NCBI GenBank assembly: GCA_000934385.1
Contig: KN880457.1
Coordinates: 1-64,000, forward strand
Origin: Cylindrobasidium torrendii FP15055 ss-10
Taxonomy: Eukaryota > Basidiomycota > Agaricomycetes > Agaricales > Physalacriaceae
Direction of reading: 5' to 3'
Length of the DNA stretch: 64,000 bases
The notes under the pieces were generated by a model that was not told the origin of the DNA, made no database searches, and saw only the letters and a list, made by a program, of their open reading frames with translations. Made by a program: the position numbers and the translations under genes. Shown piece by piece: positions 26,738-37,066 of the stretch. Every line of letters starts with the position of its first letter. Positions within the stretch are counted from its first letter, which is position 1.

Positions 26738-28118
26738 CTACACGTCTTTTGTCTGCTGCGGCTGGTACGAAAACGGCCAAACTTCTTGGGTTTTCCCAGC
26801 TGTTATTCCCATAACTTGATACTCTTTCCCCATCGCCGCAGGGTCCATGATCCTGTTCCCTGCATCCACGATTGCTTGCCGCCTTTCGTCGGAGGGTGCT
26901 GCTTCAAGAAGCTTCTTCATCCGGGCACCAATGCCCATGAGTCCAAGGAAATGGCCCTGGGGCATCGGGCCATGAGCCATTACGCCGCCGTCCAATGCCT
27001 CCTTGAGGAAACCAAAGTCAACATCTGCCGTCACGTCACACTGTCCAGGTGCCTCCAACGCGTCGACGTTCTTGTGATCCTTGAATGCGCGGAATGAATC
27101 CTCAGCAGGTTTCTCGGAACCATAGTCAATGAAGAGAGCGCTACCGCCAGCCGGGGAGTCCGCCAGGAGACCTGCTACTTGGTTGGCTACACGGAAGCCA
27201 ACTTGTGATATCTCGACGTGGGCGCCGTCGGGAATGGTTTTGAAGCGTTCGGACGAGTTGCCTAAAAGGGTGGATGCTGGAGTGGGCTCGGGGGTCAAGA
27301 CGCGTCGGAGTCGCGGGTATGCATCTGGCTCTGGCTGCGCGTCTATTCGCACTTCATGCCATCCTGTGGCTCGTTTCTGCAGCCATTGAGTTTGATGTCA
27401 AACGTGGTAACAAACACGCACCTCGAGAATATTGATGGGTAGCGCATCGAAGAATTCATGCGCAATGACCATCGTGTATGCGTCCGTCGGTTTGATCTCT
27501 TCGAGTCCGTCGTTCCAGACAACATCCCAGCCGCCATGGGCGAGGGTCTTTTTCTGCAATTCGCGCATGGTGGGACTACTGTCGATAAGATGAACGCGTT
27601 CTATTTTTGCTTGCTTGACAGCGGAAAATTGGCCCACAGCCTGAAGTTCGTTGAGCGGGATTCTTGCAATGGACGCGCTGCTTACCCTCAAGATGTCGTT
27701 CATGAGAGTCCCTCGGCCTGGGCCGAGTTCGACCAGCCTTATGTTGGATGGTGCACCTGCGTTTTGCCACTGGAGCACAAACCACACGGCGAGCAGCTAG
27801 CCTATGGCTCGTTACTTCCCAAACGCTCGAGCTTTAAGCACGACGTACCTCGCCGAATACTTGAGTGATTTCGGGGCTCGTGATGAAGTCTCCGTGTTGA
27901 CCAAAGACTGCGTTATTGGGGTCCATGTAATATCCATGTGTTGGATGCGAGAGGCAAAGCTGCATATAGTACGAGAAAGAGACCGGCCCGACTGCTTTGA
28001 TGGTGTCCAGCACTAGTTTCTCAACAGGCGTGATTGGCGGTCGAGTCACTGTGGCTACAGTCGACATGCGCCGCCATGATTTGTGAGTTTGGCGCGTCCG
28101 GGCAGCAAGGCGAAGCAT
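26738..28118 (-). CDS. NDUFAF7: NDUFAF7/MidA mitochondrial protein arginine methyltransferase
   Basis: Seen: three exons 28118-27849, 27796-27422 and 27376-26738, in phase, 427 aa. An Arg-rich, acid-free N-terminus (MLRLAARTRQTHKSWRRMST) suits mitochondrial import. Then come FSYYMQLCLSHPTHGYYMD, GDFITSPEITQVFGE, the SAM-binding loop RLVELGPGRGTLMNDILR, and AHEFFDALPINILE, all hallmarks of the family. The C-terminus holds GSALFIDYGSE and MGITAGKTQEVWPF-like segments. Family knowledge: NDUFAF7 symmetrically dimethylates an arginine of the complex I subunit NDUFS2 early in assembly, in the matrix. It is divergent from eIF6 with 125 bp between start codons. Confidence 0.92.
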
Positions 28119-28243
28119 CGGGAGTCAGGCTGAGTGGTGGTGAAGCCCAAAGTGCCGGAGCCGAGCCGGGTCATATACCCTGATCGCATCACGAATTTTG
28201 TAAAGTAAACTCCCTTCCCATCCACCAACCCAGCTTGTAAATC
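28119..28243. promoter_or_regulatory. Bidirectional promoter between NDUFAF7 and eIF6
   Basis: Only 125 bp separate the two divergent ATGs, so both core promoters and both 5' leaders must share this stretch. It is GC-rich on the NDUFAF7 side and has no TATA box, as is usual for housekeeping genes. Confidence 0.6.
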
Positions 28244-29190
28244 ATGGCTACGCGTAGGCAAACCGTTCAAACACTAGGATCAAGTTACCAATTGGTTTTT
28301 AGGCATTCAATTCGAGGGAAACAGCGATATTGGCGTTTTCTCAAAGCTTACCAACACATACTGTCTTGCTGCCGTCCAAGGCAGTACCAACTTTTACTCC
28401 GCATTCGAGAGTGAACTCGGCGATGTTATTCCCATTGTGCACACCACAATCGGTGGAACTCGCATTATTGGCCGGCTAACAGCTGGTGCGTGACAATACT
28501 TTATTCTCTTCGCAATCTCCTCACCGATCTCTGCTTTTCAGGCAACCGCCACGGTCTTCTCGTGCCCTCTTCGACCACGGACCAGGAATTACAACATCTG
28601 CGAAACTCTCTTCCGGACGCTGTTGCCATCCAACGCGTTGAAGAGCGCCTTTCCGCCCTCGGCAATGTCATCGCCTGCAACGACTATGTTGCCCTTGTGC
28701 ACCCAGACGTCGACCGAGAAACAGAGGAGATCATCGCGGACGTCCTTAAGGTCGAAGTCTTCCGTCAAACCGTCGCCGACAATGTGCTCGTGGGCAGTTA
28801 TTGCGCGATCACCAACCAAGGTGGCCTTGTCCACCCAAGGACAAGTATACAGGACCAAGACGAACTGAGCAGCTTGCTTCAAGTGCCGCTAGTTGTGCGT
28901 TACAATACCCTACGTCAAGTTTTTCTTTCTGATTTCTTTCCTAGGCGGGCACCGTCAACCGCGGTTCAGATGTCATTGGCGCAGGGCTCGTCGTGAACGA
29001 CTGGTGTGCATTCACCGGTCTTGAGACAACAGCTATGGAAATCAGTGTAATAGAAGCTACCTTCAGTGCGCATCTTCCCGCCCCATATCCTCTCAACCCC
29101 TTGCTAACACCGATTCTAGAGTTGCAAGGAAACGATTCTACCGCCGTCATCGGCGAGATGCGCGATTCCCTTGTCGACAACTGGGCATAA
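28244..29190 (+). CDS. TIF6: Translation initiation factor 6 (eIF6/Tif6)
   Basis: Seen: five exons 28244-28253, 28303-28485, 28542-28894, 28945-29065 and 29120-29190, in phase, 245 aa, the exact family length. The first coding exon is just 10 nt (ATGGCTACGC). Motifs include [61 protein letters not shown]...[29 protein letters not shown] and [18 protein letters not shown]. Family knowledge: eIF6 binds the 60S subunit in the nucleolus and cytoplasm, helps its maturation and blocks premature joining with 40S. It is normally essential. Nothing unusual apart from the short first exon. Confidence 0.97.
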
Positions 29191-29923
29191 TCTATGTAAC
29201 TGTATTCATATAAAAGTGTATCATCGCGCACCCCGTCTCTTGTCCTCTTTTTTGTCATGCTCCTACTACTTCACACCTGCTATGGGCAGTTTGTTTTCTT
29301 GGATGCTCTGATACATCTGCGATACACCCGATATCATTGTATTCTTGTCTTCTCACGATTATAGAGTGTCGCCTGCATGTACGGCTTGTATCAAAAGACC
29401 CATCTTAGCCCGGTGAATCACTCTGCGTATTGCAAATCACCAGCAAATCACGCAAAAGTATACCTTGGTTTGGACGACTTGCACGTGATGGCCATTGTTC
29501 TGGTGTAAAACACTAAATCATCGACACCCGTATTGGGGTTCATGATAAACTGATACTACTCCGCGAGCAAGCTATTGTCGTTGTGTTGTTGCCGCTTTCC
29601 AAGAGCCAAACATGGCTAATAGATGGATTCTCTTGCAGTACCGACTTCCGAGCCAAGGATCATCCGAATTCATGCAATTCATGGTGTACTTCAAACTCCA
29701 TGCACATGTACAGACGGTGTACAGAAGAGGCGGCATGCGAGGCAAGCATATGCAGGTTTGTGCTGCTTTGACAATAATTCTGATCACGCTCGGCAAACAC
29801 CGTTCGTACGCTCTTTCTTACCAGCATGAGCTTAGGAAGCGACCGATTCCCCTGGCTTGAATCTACCTGTGGGACTTCAGACAAACCAAGATATCTAATA
29901 TTCAAGGAGGTCCAATATTGCAA
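29191..29923. other. Intergenic between convergent genes, nothing recognised
   Basis: 733 bases between the eIF6 and P450 stop codons. Several short frames overlap each other on both strands (29572-29860), but none has a recognisable motif. Confidence 0.4.
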
Positions 29924-31952
29924 TCATGCTCGTGGGCGAAGTATCACTGGTAGAGGAGGCCGTGTTGCGATATAAAAGTCCTGAAACGAGTCCTTCCAGG
30001 CATCGAGGTCGAATCCCTTGGGCAACTCCATTTCGAACTCGCGCATCAAAGCGACGGTGACCACCAGCATCTCACGCCATGCCAGATTTCTACCGACACA
30101 GTTTGCAGGACCATAAGAAAAGGGCATGAACGCATCCTTTGTTAGGTCGAGACTGCCGTCTAACCATCGCTCTGGGACGAAATCGTTTGGTCGAGGCGAG
30201 AAGTACTCTGGACGGCGGTGCATTGCGTACAACGGTACTTGCACCTGTGTGCCCTCTGGGAGAAACCTGGACGACATCAGCCTCTGAATTTGCACACCCC
30301 ATGATGTTTCTCACTGTCCACAGATTGTCTGCCCACCACTGCCCTTCGGAACTTCATGCTGACCACTTGTTGGTGTCGGAGGGTACAGCCGCAAGGCTTC
30401 GTTTCTGCAAAGATCAACATCGAATACTTGTTTCGCGGACATCAAGACGTACATGCAAGCAACTGTGAATGGATAATTCGCTGCCACCACCGCTGTCAGT
30501 GTTTCGTCCCGTGCATCAACCTCAGCCTTCACGGCCTCATAATGCTGCTTCTGCGCCAACATGGAGTAGAACAGACACGAAAGCACAGACGGTGTGGTCA
30601 ATGACACAGAGACCAGCAGGCCGCAATCCGCAATCACTTCGCGCATTGGGGGCTTCGCTTCTGGTACTTCCTCGTCGATCTGCACAATGATGTCTGTCAA
30701 ACACTATCCAGAACGCCAGATGCTTCCCGCGTACCAAGTGGTAGAACAAATCCCTCTTGGTCGTGCCTCTCGCTATCCGGCGCTGTGCAAGCTCGCTGCC
30801 GAACATAGGATGCTTCCGAGGAGCGAATTTGTTGGCAAAGGCAAATAGCCACGGCGTTTGGCCCAGGACGGACATATTCCTTCCATCTTTCTAGCAGGAA
30901 CAGGATACGAGGGTGTTAAACACGTACTTGAAGCCATTTTCAATCGAATGGAAAAATTGCGCTGTCCGGGATTTGTCTTCTTTCAAGGTCTCCATTGGTT
31001 CTCCGAACCTTAACACAATCAGGATGGATTGGTATACTCAAAGGGTGGAGTGGGTGCTCACGCAATGTCCACAGAAAAGTCGTAGCTGAGGTTGCAAGGT
31101 CAGTCCGGGATAGTCTGCACGATGCGTAGACATACATGAAGGAATTCAGCCACTCGCACAAGTCGACAGCCTCGCCACTGGACTTGTTCAAGTACCCAAG
31201 AAGCTTCTGGGTCGTCACCATGAGGCTCTCATCGTATTCTGCAAGTGATTCTGCATTCATGCCGCGTTCCCAACGTCGACGGCGAGGAGTGTGAGCGGAG
31301 CCAGCCAGATTGACAAGGCCGTGTACGCTGCGTTGTGTATAGACTAGGTAAATGTCAAACCAATATCACGCTGCCCCGGAGTGTCTGTAATGCTCACATC
31401 GACTACGAGGGAGTCTGAGTGCCTCTTTCGCACCAGCGACGTCCAAGACAGAGACCTCGTTTGGTCCTACAATGTCAAAACATAGATTTGAGTGTCTATA
31501 CATGATACACACCTGTACGGACGATGCTTCCATACTGCTCATGCAATGCCGTCTGCAAAATGTGACGCTTTCCACTCGCGCTCACCCATGAACCGTAGAA
31601 CTTGCTGATTTTGTTGATATAAGGTCCAGGGACAGAGGAAAGTGGGTGTGCTGATGAAAGACGATACAGCACAATGGAGAGGCCGAGGGTTCCGAAGAAC
31701 AGGAAGTAGATTTGCACGAGTGCCATTACTGTCTTAGCGCCGAAAACAGTCCACAAAGCGAATGGTTCGAGGACGAGTAAATGCGCTGTCCAGTTCAGCT
31801 CGTATGGCTCGAAATTCTTGAGAATTACATGGTTGACCTAGTGACCTAGTCAAAGTTGATAGTTAAAACTGGAGGAAAACGCGTACTACAGCGGCCGCGA
31901 CCGTCAGCGTGGTGCTCGAAGTCCCTCTGAGTTTGGGTGCGAGTAAGTCCAT
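29924..31952 (-). CDS. Cytochrome P450 monooxygenase with atypical I-helix
   Basis: Ten exons on the minus strand: 31952-31887, 31837-31513, 31466-31398, 31343-31136, 31085-31062 (24 nt), 31008-30928, 30879-30735, 30679-30453, 30404-30315 and 30266-29924; 525 aa, a usual fungal P450 length. Seen: a membrane anchor around residues 55-85 (ALVQIYFLFFGTLGLSIVLY), SSVPGPYINKISKFYGSW, the ExxR of the K-helix in NEALRLYPP, FVPERW, and the haem-binding loop FSYGPANCVGRNLAW with its cysteine ligand. Family knowledge: ER-anchored monooxygenases in secondary metabolism or detoxification. Odd: the I-helix reads GLLVSVSLTTPSV where relatives carry a GxD/E-TT pattern, so the acidic residue that helps oxygen activation is replaced by Leu. 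Substrate unknown, and no cluster partners are nearby. Confidence 0.88.
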
Positions 31953-32974
31953 TGGCGTCAAAGGCAAAGGTACATGCCTCTGGAGTATTTAAGTCCTTTC
32001 TAGCATGTTGTCATCAATCATCCGCAAACAAATCGACTTTGCGGCTGCGACGTACTAGTCACGAACGCCAGCAGGAGAACTTCTTGTGAGCGATAACCAT
32101 GCTACCTGTATCTACCATACTAATGCGCATTATTCAGATTGGCGGATACTCGGTGTAGTTGGACAGAGGTGAGAATGCATGGATGTGTGCACTGATGGTA
32201 TCCGTTGAGGTTGAAGACACTGACTTAGCGCCCTACATAGGTCGGCCCGCCACAGAATGCACATTGACAGTATCCGATGGGCCCAAGCACCGTGTCGACA
32301 TTACCGAGAATTTCGTGGCATAGCCTGCGCCCCGAGTCGGTGCAACTGCTTCCTTGGGCTTGCTTCGAACCAGCGGTCCAGCCGTATGTCAGCTTCAAGT
32401 TGAAGGCCGTTTGAAATTGGGGCTGAGTAGTCGAAGGAAATTGGCCTTTAGCGAGCAACATGACTTCTCTTGCCGCTGGAGTGCCCGCAATCGTTGTACT
32501 TGGCGTCTTTCACCCCGCGGAGTTGGAGAGCGTCCGGTATGTACACGATGTAGGGAGACCTCCCGTCATTGTTGCGGAGCGGCGAGTGCGGGACGCTGGG
32601 ATCGATGGCTGGAGCTCTCAAGCGTGGCACTTATTCCCTTGCTCAAATTCCACAGGCCGTCTTCTGATGTGGTCCAACATTTCCTGAAGTGCTTAGTTCC
32701 CATACTTAGTCTTGAAGGACCAGGACCAGCGATCTTGGTGACGATCGCCAGTGGCACAAGTCACGGTAGGTAAGAAGTGGCGTTGTTGTTACATATACCC
32801 ATACGCACGGTCAAGATTCAAGGTCATTAGTATAGTACATTTACACGTCGTTCTTGAGATTCATTGCGGGAATTACAGTGTACATTATCGCCCTAGGCCC
32901 TGGTCATGCTGGGATGGCCTCCCTTGAAATTTTGGTCAGCGACGCGCCACTACACTCCACCCTAACCAAGAGAT
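31953..32974. other. Intergenic, P450 promoter and unassigned sequence
   Basis: About 1.0 kb upstream of the P450. A minus frame at 32461-32225 (78 codons) ends with a small cysteine cluster, CQCAFCGG, but I could not link it to other exons or a family. Other frames look like chance. Confidence 0.35.
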
Positions 32975-33492
32975 TCACCTTTGATTTCCTACCGATAATC
33001 TATGCTCCTTTGTCGTGGGGCCAGTGCTCTCCAGAGGCGTGAGGGGCCCAAAGCCGCTCTCAACAGCGTCCAAGTCGAAGTCCACGACGCGCACGTTGAC
33101 AATCGACTCGTCGACGATTGGAAAGTCTTCGAAGGAATTCAAGTCTTCCTCGGAAACATTTGAGTCTGTAGACAGCTCCAAGGATGAAGCAGAGTGGTGT
33201 ACGTAGAGGCCGTAGAAAGATGTCGCCTCGTCGTCGCTAGACTCAAATTCCTCCGACCTGGGATTGTCAGTAACCATTTCTCTTTATAAAATATTACGCA
33301 CTCGAAACCATTATCCTGCCAGTCTCCATCCACATAATTATCATCCACAGCCCCTTCGCTTTCGCCATCTTCCGACCGGTAGTAGAACGCATCCAAAATG
33401 TCCTCGACCAAGTCTTCGTTTAGAGGCCACACCGCCGACTCCTCGTTGGCGTCGTTGGAAATGGGGCTCGCCGCTTCTGTGTTGCTGGACAT
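32975..33492 (-). CDS. Small acidic protein of unknown function
   Basis: Seen: two exons 33492-33302 and 33257-32975 with a 44-nt intron, in phase, 157 aa. The sequence is very rich in Asp, Glu and Ser (for example EDGESEGAVDDNYVDGDWQD and EEFESSDDEATSFYG) with no hydrophobic core repeats and no signal peptide. I do not recognise a family. The clean splice junction and absence of stops support a real gene, but a low-complexity chance frame cannot be excluded. Its strand matches PGS1 upstream. Confidence 0.5.
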
Positions 33493-33974
33493 GGTGATAA
33501 TTCGCGGACAAGGGGGTTCTCCCGGACTCTCATCCTATTTATCTGGCCGTCCACCCTCGGCATCATTACCCTACCACATGCCCATGACCTCCCCATTATA
33601 GGTAATGGCACACCCATAAGGTTCATTTCCGTCTGTCAGTGCACAGGGCCATCCAATTGCAAGCCCCCAGCCATCTGAGAACAAGAGCGTGAGAATGACG
33701 CCCCGTTTATTGTCCCTTGTTCCAGCTTGGGAATACTGAGAGTCGCTGGGCAAGCATATCCATCCTCAACTTGCTTCTCGAGTGGCAGAAAGTCTGTACG
33801 CATGTCTTCCCTTGCGCATAATTGCTCAACCATTTCCCTTTCACCAAAACCCAAATTGAAAGAATTCAACCAAGCCTGAAAGGTGGTTCGTATATTGTGA
33901 GTGGCACAACAGAGATACTGTAGAGATATTAGATGAGAAGGTATGTACCATGGGTCCGGCGATCCATATCGCAT
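33493..33974. other. Unassigned stretch between PGS1 and the acidic protein gene
   Basis: 482 bases. Minus frames (33974-33636 and 33753-33571) are open and read protein-like segments, but the only way to give them a start overlaps the PGS1 tail out of frame. They may be PGS1 3' UTR or an unresolved exon. Confidence 0.3.
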
Positions 33975-35635
33975 CTATAACTTGTCCTTCACAAGCGCTA
34001 ACATGAACGGCGTGAGCGGTCTGACTGTCCTTTCTTCTCCCCTCCATTCCCGAGCATGAGCCCGGATGGATGCAACTTCCTCGGCCAGGCGTCGTCGAAG
34101 AACCATATTTGCATCACTGTCCTTCTCTTCTGCTTCCTTGCCTGGCGGCACGACCATCATGAACGATAATTCCGTGTCGATGTCTGCCGATCGCGCATTC
34201 AGGTTAGTCGATCCAAATAATGTGAGCACTGGGTCCTGCGAGCCGTTCGGCGTCAGCCATAATCCTGCGAGAGCGTCAGTTGCAAAGCGAAAGTAGATTT
34301 TTCGAATAGGACCCACCCTTAGCATGGTAAGTCCAGCCCTCCTGTTCCCACTCATTGAGCTCGACGGAACTTCCTCGCCGCCGGACCTCTTTCATGAACC
34401 TCCGCTCTAATATAGTGTATCCCTCCGGAATGCGATTCGAGATGCCTCGCGAGCCATAAAATCCATTAGCAAGGGGACTGGCAGCGACAATCCGTGTATT
34501 GATATTTTTGGCATCGAGAACAAGCTTCTGGTACGGCTTGTACAAGTTGAAATATCCACTGGTGAGGTCAAGCAAAGGCCGTGTCTCGTCGGTTTTCAGA
34601 TAGTCGAAGAGCGAATGCAAGGTTTCTTCCTCCTCGCGGACGTTGAACTGACCTCCTTGGATTAAGGGATGGAGATGGACGTCGTTCGATTCTGAAGGTG
34701 TTGCCGACAGATGGCTAGCCTGGAATGTCTTAAAAGCGGACTCGACTTTGGTGTGTATTTGATGTGGGTGGGTCTGGCTGTCCGGCCAGTCAACAAGGTA
34801 ATCCTCTTGGGGATACGAGTATTGACTGCTGGGTTGAGCATCGTTTGAAGGGAGCAAACGGAATGAGAACGTCGAGACTGTCTTCAGGAAATCCAAACAG
34901 TAGTCGGCCAGTCTGGAGTTTTGCTGCAAGTGTATGTAGCGGTCACGTCTATTTGTGAAATAAACTTTGCTGAGATTGGCACTGTTGAATGTGAGTGCAG
35001 CTGAATTGGGAGGAGGTTTGCCACGAACCCGCCGATGATTATGTCGTCGTCCGCTCCGTATATTTTTGCGTGCCATGTCCCCCAGCCTTCATTGAAACGT
35101 GGAGGAACCAACTTGGCCATGATACCGTTCAGATGCGGGCTCCGAAATAGGTTGACGTGAACGCGTCCAGGGTACGCTTGAAGCAGGGGAAGCAACAGAC
35201 GCGCCGATGATTTTCCAGGACGCGTCGAGCGGTTCAAATCAAGTTGAATGGTCACTTCGAGACCTGGCTTCCTTTCAAGTGCATTTTGTAGTGCTTGCAG
35301 CTGTCCCACTGTTATGGAAATATACAAGACGGAAGTGGCCTTGTTACGCACCAGCTCAGTCTCGGAGGATCCAATGTATAGAGAAGAGAGAAATATCCGT
35401 CGTTGAGCGCGGCCAATTATGTCCTTGAAAGCGTTGGTCACAGTTTAACGGAAGAAGTAGCGTATATATACACCAGAATGGATGTGTAGAATTCACGGGG
35501 TTCTGCCAGGATACGGATATTGTTCGCGGGGACAGGAAATGTCGGTTGTCGGCGCGCGAGCGCTTGAGAAAAGTCGGAGACCGCTGCTTTCGTGGACAGG
35601 GCGCGCCGGCCCGCCCGTCTGAGTGTCGTGAGCAT
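33975..35635 (-). CDS. PGS1: CDP-diacylglycerol-glycerol-3-phosphate 3-phosphatidyltransferase
   Basis: Seen: five exons 35635-35474, 35423-35352, 35300-35029, 34981-34317 and 34264-33975, in phase, 486 aa. The Arg-rich N-terminus (MLTTLRRAGRRALSTKAAV) suits mitochondrial import. NIRILAEPREFY and RAQRRIFLSSLYIGSSETE open the catalytic fold. The first phospholipase-D-type HKD motif is in GTWHAKIYGADDDIIIGGAN; the second is in EGWTYHAKGLWLTPNG followed by FGSTNLNARSADIDTE. Family knowledge: Pgs1 makes phosphatidylglycerol-phosphate, the committed step to cardiolipin, in the inner mitochondrial membrane. Both HxK motifs are intact, so activity is expected. The second intron's acceptor (CAG at 35301-35303) was chosen to keep frame; a nearer AG would break it. 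Confidence 0.92.
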
Positions 35636-36214
35636 CGCCGTTCAGTGGTAAGAATGTGTGATGCCGATTCCGCGTTCGTGATCGCCGAAGCGCGTCGGCC
35701 ACAGTGCCACACAACTTGAACTTTCAAATTTGAAAACTCACTGGCTGCATACCGTCATAATAAAGAATCGAGCCCATAACACGCTAAGTTACGGTATCCA
35801 AGCCGTACAAGCTGAATTAGACGCGAGAACAATCACTGCTTCGACGAGGTCCGCGTGTCGACCACAGTAATACTGCTCTTCTGGTGAACCATCGAGCTCG
35901 TCGAGAAGGAAACTCAGGGAGTGGTCATATGTGTAACTTAGAAGTTAAATTGTGCTTTTCGTGCTTCATTAGCCTCTAAGCCTCACAGATGTCTATGTGC
36001 TGATCACTCAGCCTCTCTCTCAGTCTCGGAACGTAGATGCATGATCCAAAGCCGTTGTATTATATTTCAGAAACTCTAAGATGGCCATGAACGTCTTGGG
36101 CCACCGTACCGCTGATTGTGGCGGATCAGATCACGTGAGAGATGTATTGTTTGCCTCACAGCTCTACAAGGATACCATGACTACCGTGAGGCCCTTTGTT
36201 CTCGACTGAGCTGT
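35636..36214. other. Intergenic, divergent promoters
   Basis: Between the PGS1 start and the TATA box of the next gene. No protein-like frame with a motif. Nothing else seen. Confidence 0.4.
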
Positions 36215-36222
36215 TATAAAAG
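36215..36222 (+). promoter_or_regulatory. TATA box
   Basis: TATAAAAG, 71 nt before the preferred ATG of the 221-aa unknown protein. A T-to-C pyrimidine stretch lies between them, fitting a transcription start near 36245. Confidence 0.5.
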
Positions 36223-36285
36223 ACACTGAGGGACCTTACTGTGATTCAATATACTATCCTCCCTTCCCACCCTACCACTGCCATC

Positions 36286-36951
36286 ATGATGTCCTATGCT
36301 CCCTGGCCTGCGCGCCCCATCGCCCCCTCACACGTCTATACCATAAATGGTGTATACACTCCAAGCGCACAAATCGTGGACGCAGGTGCTATTGCAACCC
36401 GCAAATCCGCGTCTCTTGCCAAACGTAAAACGTCGTCGGTGCCCTTTGGTAAAGGCTACAGCCCAATACTTCTTGAGTGCATCGCAGGCTTTGAGCAACA
36501 TCTCAAGGAGAACGGCAAGCTGAACCCCGCCCCAGAGGAGATAGACTACATCGGTCCGGTCTGGTTCGACGACCTCATCCGTGCGCCAGTCTGGGCAAAA
36601 CAAACCTGGAGACAGATGAACGCAGAGGCAGATCACATGAAAGCCTGGCGAATTGCGAAACTCACCCGACAACGTGCAGCACGAAGGAAGGCAGCCCAAG
36701 CTGAGAAAGACTGCAGTACTAGTAGAGCAGAATCACCCGATTCTCTATTTTCCGGCGACGAGTCGGAGACAGAGTCACACGAAGAGGAATATTCAGAGGA
36801 AGACGACATTTTGCCAGAAGCACTATCTCATCATGCAGAAGAATTGTGGTCTAAACCGCAGCTCTCCAGTTCAGAGTTACACGCAAAATACGTACAGCCA
36901 ATTCCAGACCCAACAGAAAGCGTTGCACAGGATACCGAGCATGTAGGTTGA
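36286..36951 (+). CDS. Unknown intronless protein with acidic C-terminal region
   Basis: Seen: one uninterrupted frame, 221 aa from ATG at 36286 (a second Met follows at once). The N-terminal half reads PWPARPIAPSHVYTINGVYT and later PEEIDYIGPVWFDDLIRAPV, followed by a basic helical piece (KLTRQRAARRKAAQAEK) and a Ser/Glu/Asp-rich segment (SGDESETESHEEEYSEEDD). No signal peptide or membrane segment. I do not recognise a family. A TATA box and a pyrimidine-rich leader upstream, and a 45-codon longer in-frame extension avoided by the TATA position, support this start. It may be a lineage-specific mushroom protein. Confidence 0.6.
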   Translation: MMSYAPWPARPIAPSHVYTINGVYTPSAQIVDAGAIATRKSASLAKRKTSSVPFGKGYSPILLECIAGFEQHLKENGKLNPAPEEIDYIGPVWFDDLIRAPVWAKQTWRQMNAEADHMKAWRIAKLTRQRAARRKAAQAEKDCSTSRAESPDSLFSGDESETESHEEEYSEEDDILPEALSHHAEELWSKPQLSSSELHAKYVQPIPDPTESVAQDTEHVG

Positions 36952-37066
36952 ACGTTGAAGTGCGATATCGATAGCGTAACTAGAAATACATACAGGGTTG
37001 GACTATGTTGAATTGTCCATCACACAAACCTCGAACCAAATTATCCCAAATCCAAAATAGCACCGT

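Noticed and set aside
33841..34047. Possible extra gene start overlapping PGS1 (MEGRRKD...)
   Set aside because: It is PGS1's last exon read in another frame on the same strand.
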